A DNA stretch of 64,000 nucleotides from Notospermus geniculatus (taxonomy: Eukaryota > Nemertea > Pilidiophora > Heteronemertea > Lineidae), in contig NMRB01000067.1 of the NCBI GenBank assembly GCA_002633025.1, positions 96,860-160,859 on the forward strand, read 5' to 3'. Position 1 is the stretch's first letter. Every line of letters begins with the position of its first letter. Positions 9,901 through 21,900 of the stretch are shown in pieces. The notes beneath the pieces are model-generated. The model made no database searches and was not told the DNA's origin. It worked only from the letters and a program-made list of their open reading frames with translations. A program made the translations under genes and the position numbers.

Positions 9901-12900
9901 ATGACAAAAAGTAACTAATTGATGTCAACAAAATGTTTTAGCTACAACCTTTATGCTCCCGTTCTGTGAAAGAATTGTTCATTTTGACCAATTACGATGG
10001 AGTTAATTAAGTTATAACAAGTTATCAAAATTTGAGTTCGCAAACAATTTTGCAGACTTGGGATGCGACACATCAGTTTCCCACATAGTCTGCAACATAC
10101 AGGCCTGATGCCTGCAGGGCCTAACAATCCGTTTTTTACGAAAGTACTTTCCATTTAATTGGTATAAACTATTTAATGCCAAAAAAGGCTCGATTTACAG
10201 TTTTTGAAATATTTCATATTCCCGACCAACTATCCAAAAAAGGCGATCGTGTTGCCCTAGAATGCACATATGGCAATAACATCCAAAAGAAATTTTTCAA
10301 ATACATGTATATGTGTCGAAAAAAGAGAAAACTTGTTTGGAAAATTTGAAAATTTCCATACCGCTGGCAAGTTACTTCTTTGTTATGTAGATTTGCACTA
10401 TTGGCGCCGTTTGAGTAAACTCTGTTCGGCCACTTGTGATTGGTTTTCGAAAACAGTATACCAGGGTGAGCGGATTTAATCTGAATGTGAATGACTGGTC
10501 GCACAAAGGCCAGTTCCATGGATTGCCACTAGGGAATGAGCTCAGCTATAGGTAGCCCCCGCCTTAAATTCCAAAGATGGATCACTTGGTATCTGATGAA
10601 AGGTGACGGTCACACTATACTATGAACTCAAAGGGGATGATGATTTTTATTGGCAAAATTTACTCTGAAGGCAACCGACGACGACATACTTTACATGTAC
10701 CAGTAAGTAAAAGGCATAGGATGACATACTTGTATAAGGTTCTGTGCTGTCAAGGGAACTTTTACAGTACAGGACAGTATAGAGCCAGGGGTGTTATAGG
10801 ACAATATACAGTATAGAATGTTATCAAAAATATGGTGGTATATATTTTTGATGTTATACAGAACAATGGGCATAATATTTTCTGCATCTAACTGTCAAAT
10901 GGCCCTATGTTTTTTGACCATCCTGATATCAGCGTCAACAAGGAGAAAGCTTTAAAAGTCAAGTCCACAAGTGGTTGATCAACTTTGAAAATCTCTAAGC
11001 AGGAAAAAAATACATGGCAGATTGAGATGAACAAGATAAAACTAGAAATAGATGAAAAAAGGAAAAGGCGTTGGAAGCTTTTGAAGCAAAAATGAATCAT
11101 TTGCTAATTATGCAGTAAAACCCTAAATGAGTCTGGGAGATTTGTCGATCTATTAATTACCAATTTCTGGTACTTGTCTGCTGTTTTCTCTGGTAGTGGG
11201 AGGGTTAAAGGCCCCTTTCTTCAGCGGGTAATAACAATGTCCTCACCCCAGGTCAAAATGCAAACGATGTACACGAACAGTACGTACATCATTCACGTTT
11301 TGCCGTGGGTGGACCGCCAAGAAACTCCGATGGCACTAACAGTGCCTACCATCACAGTATTTCTCTGTTAGGCCCTGTTAGTGCTGTTGGAGATTCTTGG
11401 CGGTCGGCCCTGGGGTGAGGATGTTGTTATTACCCGCTCAAGACTTTCGAAACGGGCCTATTTTACGACAGTTTCTTTCTGGATCATGGTGTTCTTGTAA
11501 TAGTGAGTTTCTTTCTGAAAATAGGTCTACAACAACATATAGCAAGGATTCATTGCAAAATGTTGCTGTACATGTAGGCCCAACCGGGAAACTCACAAAT
11601 AACTGCATAATTAGCAAATGAGAAAAAAAACATACTATTTAGTGCTTTGCGCATCCTAGAAGCAACCATTCTTAGAGTGAGAGAGGGGTAACATGCAGAT
11701 AGAGGGTCCCTTACTCTTCCCCCTCGGGGGCCTCTTTATCTTGGAGCATTTCGGGAGGAGGTGGGGGCAAGTCATCAACATCATCTGGAAGGGGCTCTTT
11801 CTTGATGCTACGGCAACGATGTAAATAGGGAAATGATGCTGTGTTACATGGCATGGCTAATAGGTGGCGTTAGAAATAGTGTTTTAAACTTTCAAAATGA
11901 GTGAGAGAATTTGTAGTTGTAAAATATTGTGAATGGAGAAATTTGAGGCTCAAGTGGAAAGTGTCATTCGTTTCATTCAGAGGCAACAGAAACAACTACA
12001 ATTCTTGTTACTATGACAACATGTCAAACAATGGCGATAAAGTAATGCTTTGAATAGAATGATAAACTATATAAGATGAGAATAATCGTAAAATTATTCC
12101 AGGATAACGTATTACATGTGAAACTGACTTCCATGCAAAAGATTTTAAAAAATAACACTTTCTTATACCTCATTTGGTACCTATTACCTCAAGTTATGAT
12201 CATGAAAATTTCATACACTCGATTAAAATTATACCTATCAGATATTTTTTTTAGTCTTGTAACTGTAGACTTCAAAAGGGAGTCTGAATTAAAACATGTA
12301 ACAATTCCTATAGGTGGCAGCAGTGGGATCCATCCAAAAATTCTGTAAGATATTGAATACTGGCATAATTCGCCGTAAAGGGTGTTTGAATTGTGAAGTT
12401 GGAGAAGATCGGAAGAAACACTGCATTGTGAAAGGGTCACCCTCTCCATCATGTAGGTCCAATCGGGAACTGAACCTGGAACCTCAGAGGTGACAGGTGC
12501 TGACGTTTCCACTGCACCACTCTGACAGTCCAGCACTTCACCACACTTCGTCTCGTCAATGTAGGAGACCCATCATTAGATCAATAAGTATATCTTGTGC
12601 TACTCCAGCCGTTGTTGGTTTGTGCAAGATTCTGCACTCAAGTGATTTCAAATGGATGCTACTGCTGCCACCTATGTGGGAAAAATGGAAAAAGACACAA
12701 TTTTCAACAGCAATAATGGATTCACTGATCTGATGACAGACATAACACACAAAAGAACTCCTTGAGCAAAGTGACATGCTGACCGCCAAAATCATCATGT
12801 CCAAATCTTCTACTTTGTTGATCTAGAGCTTGTCAATTTAAGAAATTTCATTTTGATGAAGTCACTCACTTTCAATTCCTCCACTTGCAAACTCTCCCTC

Positions 12901-15900
12901 AAAATTTCAATGTAATTTTCGAAGAAAATTTCTGTTAGATTTTCCACAGATTCCACACCTCACTTTCAAGTTCAAAGAATGACAAGCTCTAACACAGTAC
13001 CAAAACCTAACCCTTCAACTCTAGGAAGTTGAAAAACACTTTATTCTTAAAATCTGAAATCATTCAGTACCAGTGTGGTGCCCCACATTTGATTTTTAGA
13101 GCTTTGTGCAAAAATAGGAATGTTAGTATTGTTTAGTACCGTAGTCATAATTTCTGTAGAAAATGCACATTTTGTGAGTTTGTTATGATGAATGGTAGAA
13201 ATATGAAAGATTTTGACCAAATAAAAGCATTGAATGTACATCTATCTGTTTGTTATGATAAATGGTAGAAATATGAGAGAAGTTCTGACCAAATAAAAGC
13301 ATTGAATGTACGTCTATCTGTAAAAATGTGCTTTCTAAAGACATCTCTTGAAATCCTAGAAAGCACTTAAAACCCTGTCCGCACTATACTGACACAACTC
13401 ATTCCGAAGCGACCATCTCAACATGTTCAATTGTCAGCGACTAAGTCGGGCAACTACTGCTAGCAACTTGCTGCAAAATGATAGTACAAGTAAAGTCATC
13501 TCCGAATTTCACAAATTTTCAATATTCGACCCCAACTGGGGTCTTCCTCAGGCACTTTCTAGTAGAGATCCCATTCACATTTGGGATCTCTACTAGAAAG
13601 TGCCTGAGGAAGGCCCCAGTTGGGGTCGAAAATTTGTGAAATTCAGAGATGACTTGTACTTCCATTTTGTGTGTCGTTGTTTGTGCTCTGTGTTGGATAA
13701 CTTGCTGCAAAAGGTGGCCATACAGTACTTCACAACACAGTGAAATAATCGCTTCGTAATGAGTCTTGCAGCATCATGTGGGAGGGGCTTAAAAAAGCAA
13801 AGAAAAACTTGAGGTAAATGAAACCAAAGCGTAAATTACCTCACATGAAGTTCGTAAAATTCATCTAAGTACACAACGGGTTCGACTAATTGTGGGTTAC
13901 GGTGGTTATTCGCAGCGTATGATTGGTGTTTTTCGCTGGGTACAAAACAAATACAAGTGCTTACAAGGTTGTAGTGTGAGGAACAGTCATCGCACATCTG
14001 TGGGGCAGCAGGTTTCCTTCTACATATAAAGACGTTTGAGCTATTTTGAATCCACAACATCAGGTCACAACTTTGTTGACATTTCCCAAGTAGTTATTGC
14101 AGTGTTGTCATGGACAGTTTCACATTCAAAATGGACTGTATTAATTTGATTTTTCCATCAGGGCCAAAGCCATAGCATTATTGGCCCTGGTAAGTGCAGA
14201 AGAGGCCATCTCAAGCTGCTCATGTTCCTCACTTGGATGGGGTCTTTTGCTTGCCCTTGCAAAGGCACAAGGTACAAGACACCACGGCTTAAAGACACCC
14301 ACAGCTTACTGTCCCATACGACGGACGTGAAGAGCCAGGGATGATTTATCCCATAGGGCCCGGAACCTGCCGCTTGCTAAGCAGACATGATAACCAATGC
14401 TCGGCTATCAAGGCTTCTCAAAATGGACTGATTGAGAAGTCTTATGACTGTTCCTCACACAGAAAGCTTTCAAAATTTGTTGAGACGAAAATAAGAAAAA
14501 CCTGACAGTACATTCTGTTATCCTTCCATTTGACAAACTATAAATTGTGAAATGAATTCTAAGTTCTTCAGCATCCCATTGTTACATTGGTGTTTCCTGT
14601 GTGTGTGTTGCTGAGCGGAGAAGTTTTCGGTAGTCACGGTATTGTGACTCATTGCTTCAGTTTGTTTCCATTGATTTGATTGGAAGTTACCATAGTGTTT
14701 AGTGTTAGTGTTGATGTAAACAACCAATCACATGATTCGATACCAATTTCAATATTCTACAATATGTCAGCTGAGTGCCAGGCCTGTGGGCCTCTTGTTC
14801 ATATTTCGAAGAAAGGTATGAAGTCTTTGACAATAGGCAAATTGTAAAGGAATTAGCATTAACCCTCTCACTGTACCTTGCACTGAAATCAACATGGGAT
14901 TTGCTGCCCTTTGTGGACATGATTTTGTGATGTGCAATGCACTTAAAGGGGCCTATCCATGGGAGAGTTTTCTTGTCCAAGTTGGCTCTCAATGGGCAAT
15001 TCACCATTGTTGGTTTCCTTACGGGTTACACTGAGACCAGTGACGCTAACGACTGCCCATAGTGTTCTATGACTGAGTTGCCCATAGAGAAACCAACGTT
15101 TGCTAGAAATCTTACACGTGGAGTCACGCCTTATGACGGCCTAAAGCTGTAATGCATCAAATATTTGTTCCAACTTCAACACGTCACGACTCGCATGGCG
15201 TGAGGAAAAATATCCCCAGTAAATTTCCCCATGTTTTCCCACCTTACATGTACCACGCCCCGATGACCCCACAGTGAAAGGGTTTATGTCCGCTACTTAC
15301 AAATTTGGAATTTTCATCGTCAGGGGGTCCATGGAACTGAAAGGCTCTCCGTTCGAGCCAAGGTCCCTAAAACAACCATAAAATTGGTTAAAAATTGTTA
15401 GATATAGTACATAGTATGGTGACCCTTGGCCGTTATGATTCAAGTCTGGTTGACAGTGATGTGTTATGATAGCAATTCAAGAATTTGACCTGTGTGATGT
15501 CTAGGGCTGGCGATGGGCTGGACTGTGTTGCTGTGAGCTGTCTGCCAGTTTTAAGGGGTCTGTCTGCAATTAAGAACATGGTTGGATGACAAAATGTACT
15601 GTCAGGGGGCGCTGGTGACAGCCAGGGGGGTATTGACGGAAAAGAGAGAGAAAGTGGAAAAAATGCAACAGATCACATAATTCAGTATAATGAATGTTGA
15701 AGTTCTGAACAGAGAATCGTTGAAGTAAACGCTAGGCCTAGGATGGATGCAGGGCTCTGCCAAAATTTGTACGAAATTTGTAAGAATGTGCAGAACTGGA
15801 GATATGGAGTGAAAAGGACAGGTCACATATATTCGTCTCACCCTAACTTGATAGTGGGCAGCGGTACATATGACACCTCTGCATCAATGTATCTATGACT

Positions 15901-18900
15901 AATATCTACTTAGGGCGAGACAGGATGGTGAGGTTACATTTTGTGCTGAGGTGATGTGGTCCAATTTGGTGGGTCGGTGAAGGCGTGAAGTTATACATTA
16001 GGCGAACTACGTTGATTGTTGGCGTAGCATTCATCAGGGAAACCTACGTTCAATCATCAGCATCACGTAACAATTCGTAAAATGTTGTTGTTTTAAAGGC
16101 AGAACCCTGCGCCCTGAAAACATCTTGTTCTCAATATCGTACAAACCAAATGGTTGTAGTTCTTGGCATTTCCACCAGGGGGCCTAATCCCTCAGATTTT
16201 TGTTCTATCAAATTCGTTGTCAGTATGATCCAATTGAAATTAAACCCGCCAATTTCAAACATGTTTCTTACTAATCAAATACATGGCCTGATGGCCCGAG
16301 TGCCACGATATTTTTCATACACTGGCATGACCTCTAGTGTCAACACCAAGAACTAACTACTAGAGTAACAGGCCACAAATTTGTTTTGAGGCCTACTTTC
16401 TACAACCTCAAATAGCAAGTACCTCCTCCCCCCAAGTTTGGTTGCTATGCGTAATGTGCATTGGGCCAAGATGGTGTTGCTGGGCAGGTAAACCTCGTCC
16501 CCAGGCACTGACTTAAATCTTGATGTGCACCTTTAATACATGCTAATGAATGTCTTGGTCCAGTTATGAGTTTTGTAGTACAGCCTCAAAACAAACTCGT
16601 AAAGTCGTGAAAAACGACAAATTAACAATGGCGGTGACAAAATCTAGACAACATGCGCAGACGGACATGATGATGCATCCCATCATGCATTATTAAAAAT
16701 GGCGGCTCACTCGTCATCATTAATGTCCTCGGTCATTTCGTGGCCTACTTCTCCTCCCTCCATTTCGTGATCGCCATTCGGGTCGATATCCTTCACCAGC
16801 TCCTTACTGGATGTTAATAAGATATGGTTACCGTGGCAACAAATGTAGTATCGCAGATCATTCAAACCAGACGACCCATTCGGTCATCAATAATGCAAAA
16901 CTCGTTAAGTCAACAAAAAAGCCGATACTTCGGACGTTTTATCCACATATTTCAGTGTGGATTCAAGGGGTGAAGTTATAGGTTGTTTCGAAAAGAACCT
17001 CTCTGAAACATCATAAATGCAATTTTTCTTGGCCATTTTTTGAGACAACCTGTAGAATCCACTTGATAAGCCTGGAACAGTGTTGAACCATTGAATACAC
17101 AGAGCGTGGGCCCACCTCAGTTTCAGCATGTGTGTACGCAGGTAGGCCCAGGAGATGTTTATTCATGGTTCATTATATTCTTTTCTAAATGTACAATGCG
17201 GCAAAGTCTTCTGTTTCTAGTTTGCAGATTCTTCAGGAAAATTCTCCTGATTTCAAAACTTGATTATGAAATAACTATGTTGCATAAAAAACAAATTTGA
17301 ACTACGTTTTGAGGGCACGTTGCAAGAATATGTGATGTAACATGCTAAATCAGTTTATTTGCAAAATTGGCAAAAATCTGCCCTTTTCAATGGAAAAGAG
17401 CTTAAAATGTGAGTAAAGAGCCCCTCGAATTGAAAACCAACCAGAAAGAGTTAATGGCTATAAAGAGTTTACCATGTAATGATGATTGAAGAGGGGAAGG
17501 AAGGTAATAACGTTTGACCTTAACGCAAATTAATGACAAGCCGGATTGTGGCGGGCAAGTAATGCAGTAAGGGGGTTTCCGTTCCACAGCCTTGATTGCC
17601 TCAGCGGGAGAGCAGAAAAGGGTTAATATGGGGACTTGAGGTGAAGAGATCGAAGTGTTGTTTTCTTGGTGTCTGGTTGAAAGAGGGCGAGTCATCTGTT
17701 TGGCAGTGAACGTGCCCCTCCATGTGGGTGACTTCTCGTGCGAGTCTGCACTCAGTGGGTGATTCGCCATCGTGGTTTCCGTAGGACGTTAGTGAAACTT
17801 GACACGAATGATTGCCCGTAGTTTTCTATAGGTGATTCACCCATAGAGAGCCAACTTGTGTGTGAAAACTCACATGGAGTGAAAGTTGCCAAGTGGTTCC
17901 TCTGCAACAATGCACCACAGCTCTGCAACAATGGACCACAGCTCGGCAACAATGGACCACAGCTCTGCAACAATGGACCACAGCTCTGCAACAATGCACC
18001 ACAGCTCTGCAACAGTGCACCACAGCTCTGCAACAATGCACCACTGCTCTGCAACAGTGCACCACTGCTCTGCAACAATGCACCACTGTTCCTAAAGGTG
18101 CTGCTCCACGTGAGAGTTTTCTCGTGCGAGTTGGCTCTCAATGGGCAATTCACCGTTGTTGGTTTCCTAACAGACTTGCGTGTTCATGGCATGTCCTACA
18201 GGCATTCACCAATAAGATTTGTCGGTAGGTGTTTCGGTCCATGTTACCGCATCCGTGATTGGTTGAACGCATTGCTTATGCGCCAATCTGCCTTTACGCC
18301 AAGACGATGAATGTCTACGCATAATTTTCTATGCCTGAGTTGCCCACAAAAAGCCAACTTGCACGAGTGAACTCGCCCAAGGAGTAGCGCTGTAAGCCAA
18401 CAAGCATTGGGAGATCTAAATATCAGAAAAAACGCCAGACTTTTACCAGACCAGACAATAGGGGGCAACACAGGACAAATACAATTCCTAATACCATGCA
18501 ATCAACATGCTGTTAGTCTGCAACGAATGTGTTTATTGTATATTTCAACTTAAAACAAATGTCAACAACCATACTCTCTTACTTTTAGAGCACTAAATGA
18601 TTCCCTCCCCAAAAATGTACCTTTGAAATGTTCTTCCCAAATTTTGCTGGCAGAAGAATTGTCGCAAGAAAAATCTCGTATGAGATGGACACATCTTAAT
18701 TCTATTACTTGGCTCGAAAAATAAGAGGTATCATTTGACTCAAAATTAGACACCGACACTAACGTAATGCCATGTTTCCATATTTTTTATAAAAAATAAA
18801 TTCTTGACTTAAACAGTTGACCATGGTTAGTGTTTTTTGAGCAAAGTCGAAAGGCAAAAAATTGGGAATGCAAGTTATATCAGAATCAGTTAGACGTAAA

Positions 18901-21900
18901 AAGACAGTGTTCATATTCCCTATGAACTGGAAAAAAGAAAACTTTTGAAATCCAGCACCCTTTCCAACCTCAAGGATTTTAAAAGAAATGAACAAGAAAC
19001 TAAACTACGAGTTCCCAAACTCCTTACTGACCTCATGCCTCCTTCGACGTCAGCCTCACGTCCAGCTTTACTGGTGTGTCCCTTGCCGCAAAACTGGACG
19101 CAAATGTGATGCAGGATGCCACACTCGTGGAGGAAGTAGCACGACACGTCGATGATGATGAGGAAGATGAAGAAGACGGCGATTACGATGCCGACGATCG
19201 CACCCGTTGAGAGGGCGCCACCGCGACCTGTTGATGCGTCAGCGCCATCTGAAGGGAAAAGACGGAATTGGGATAAGAAAATTGATGTGAAGAGAATTCT
19301 TTTCTTGTCGTGGGCTCCTCTTCGGTGTAAAAAGGGCCGCGTACCATTTCTCCCTGACCAAGGACAATTCCAGTCGTCAGTTCTGGGTCGAGGGTTACTC
19401 AAAGTTAGTGAAACTTAATGAAAAAGTTGTGTTAAATGAATTTCTAGACATATTTCTCTGCTTGTTTTTGAAGTTTATATGATCAAATTCAAGCTCAAAA
19501 TTACAAAACAATCCCAGAAAAAATGACAAATTCCATTCCAATGGATCAGAGAGAACGAAAATCATTTGGAACAAAAGATGCTAAAAATGGACTTTTCCAC
19601 CAAAATATGCCAAGAACATCAAAACATTGCTAACGAAAGCTTCGTTTGCTACCAAACTGCCGCAAATTTTCCACCGCAAAAAAATGTAAACAAACAATTG
19701 GTCAATGCATGAGAGAGAAAAGTAATGTTTGTCTGCAGGGGGCAAGGGAAACATCTGTGACCTGTTCCAGGAAAACCATCCATTTGTCAAAAGTTTTCAT
19801 ATCCTATGTTTTGATGGATTTGTGTAGAAGAGACAGAGAGCTTTATAATGACACTTAAATTTTGATAATCGGACAATAAGTATGGGAATTGTGGTTTTTG
19901 GAAGGTCACNNNNNNNNNNNNNNNNNNNNNNNNNNNNNNNNNNNNNNNNNNNNNNNNNNNNNNNNNNNNNNNNNNNNNNNNNNNNNNNNNNNNNNNNNNN
20001 NNNNNNNNNNNNNNNNNNNNNNNNNNNNNNNNNNNNNNNNNNNNNNNNNNNNNNNNNNNNNNNNNNNNNNNNNNNNNNNNNNNNNNNNNNNNNNNNNNNN
20101 NNNNNNNNNNNNNNNNNNNNNNNNNNNNNNNNNNNNNNNNNNNNNNNNNNNNNNNNNNNNNNNNNNNNNNNNNNNNNNNNNNNNNNNNNNNNNNNNNNNN
20201 NNNNNNNNNNNNNNNNNNNNNNNNNNNNNNNNNNNNNNNNNNNNNNNNNNNNNNNNNNNNNNNNNNNNNNNNNNNNNNNNNNNNNNNNNNNNNNNNNNNN
20301 NNNNNNNNNNNNNNNNNNNNNNNNNNNNNNNNNNNNNNNNNNNNNNNNNNNNNNNNNNNNNNNNNNNNNNNNNNNNNNNNNNNNNNNNNNNNNNNNNNNN
20401 NNNNNNNNNNNNNNNNNNNNNNNNNNNNNNNNNNNNNNNNNNNNNNNNNNNNNNNNNNNNNNNNNNNNNNNNNNNNNNNNNNNNNNNNNNNNNNNNNNNN
20501 NNNNNNNNNNNNNNNNNNNNNNNNNNNNNNNNNNNNNNNNNNNNNNNNNNNNNNNNNNNNNNNNNNNNNNNNNNNNNNNNNNNNNNNNNNNNNNNNNNNN
20601 NNNNNNNNNGATATGTTATGTACCCTTGCTAGATGAGCCTACCATAAAAATTTCGTGAAATTCCATTCAGTATTAAAGGCGTAATCGCAGTTTTTGTGTT
20701 TTGGCTTTCGGCCCCCTGGTGGCAAAGTGGAGAATCGGATTTGGCCGATTCTTTCACGCGACACACCTTTGGCCCGTGATACATCCCTCCACCAAATATG
20801 AATCCAAAATCTTCAGTCGTTCTTAAGTTATAGAGCGGAAGGGACTAGTAGCGGCGAGCGGCGAGTGGCGAGCGGCGAGCGGCGAGCGGCATAGGCGCAC
20901 GGACGGCCGGTATTTTCAAGTCCCCCTCCGAGGGCTCCGGGGGACAAAAAGACCAATTCTGGGACAACGAGTTTAGGTTACCGGTACCGGTATTGAGATC
21001 TCTGTCAGGTCACTAACTCATCCTTTGATTACGATATATAGTAGTATTGATTAAAATCTTTGTGCGTAATCACTGACCCATTGACCTCGTGCTTTGATCA
21101 TCATTTCCTCATCATTGACCTGTTCATTCAGAGAATTTCTCGTGCCGCACTTCAAGATCAGCGCCACTGGCTGGACATACACAGATCTCTACTACCTTCG
21201 ATCAATAAAACGTCCCATTCTTATCTTATGCTTGCCGACCAATTAGTAGCAAAACCATAATCTGCCAAACTGTGTTTACTCTCCCACGATAAAATAGATT
21301 TAGGGCCAATATTTTGAGTCTGTGATAAATCAATTCCATATCAAGAACCTCGTAAATCACATGGGTAGATTCATCTTGGTCGGTTTGTTGGTGTAACTAT
21401 TGAGAAATCACATCAGAATCGTCATCAAAGCACCCTATGATGTCATTTCCATAAACCAGGTGCTGACGTTCACGGCTATCCATTATCTGCCCCTGGAGGT
21501 CTTTCTGAGATCATCAGTGTGAGACATCGGTCACTGACACATCGGTCATCTGGTCATGTGAATCTTCCAGTCACAAGCAGCTGTTCCTCCTCCTGTGACC
21601 ACTTGTCCAGTAAACGCTCCGCCCTGACGCTGTGACATTACAAATTACCGGTAGCCTCTGCGCCTACGAGACTAACGTCGTGCAGTCTCTCACGTTGCAA
21701 GCCCTAAAGTATTGACAGGGATTGAAGTACCTTAACCCAGTCATGTGTTAGTCACTGGCAGGTGAATCCGGTACGATTCCGGTTTGTTTGCCCTAATTTT
21801 GCCAAACATGATAATGCAGAATATTCCAGTTGTTTTTTATGGATTGGAATTGGAGTGGACTGGTTTACCAGGGATCAACGCCTTATGGGCATGCACGTAC

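Larger units (their letters stand above)
7629..11714. other. NCAM intron 17
   Basis: About 4.1 kb holding foldback elements at 7835-8098, 8553-8781, 9313-9446, 9839-10563 and 11208-11460. The rest, including 8099-8552 and 10564-11207, shows no gene. Confidence 0.7.
11808..15300. other. NCAM intron 16
   Basis: About 3.5 kb with an inverted-repeat element (12309-12677), a 73-bp tandem duplication (13177-13321), a palindromic element (13498-13650), a SINE (14148-14419) and a family F copy (14945-15122). Other parts show no gene. Confidence 0.7.
16807..19031. other. NCAM intron 14
   Basis: About 2.2 kb. Holds two family F copies (17717-17884 and 18095-18385) with a 21-bp minisatellite between them. 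The remainder is AT-rich without a supported gene. Confidence 0.65.

Noticed and set aside
16707-16806. Exon 15 (and exon 17) as certain terminal exons because of in-frame TGA/TAA
   Set aside because: The stop arises automatically when a phase-2 donor GTGAG/GTAAG is read through. A symmetric cassette exon fits better, though terminal use remains possible.
20840-20895. GC-rich gcgagcggc run as a CpG-island promoter
   Set aside because: It is part of the ~302-bp satellite end, repeated at 60545-60590, with no gene start nearby.
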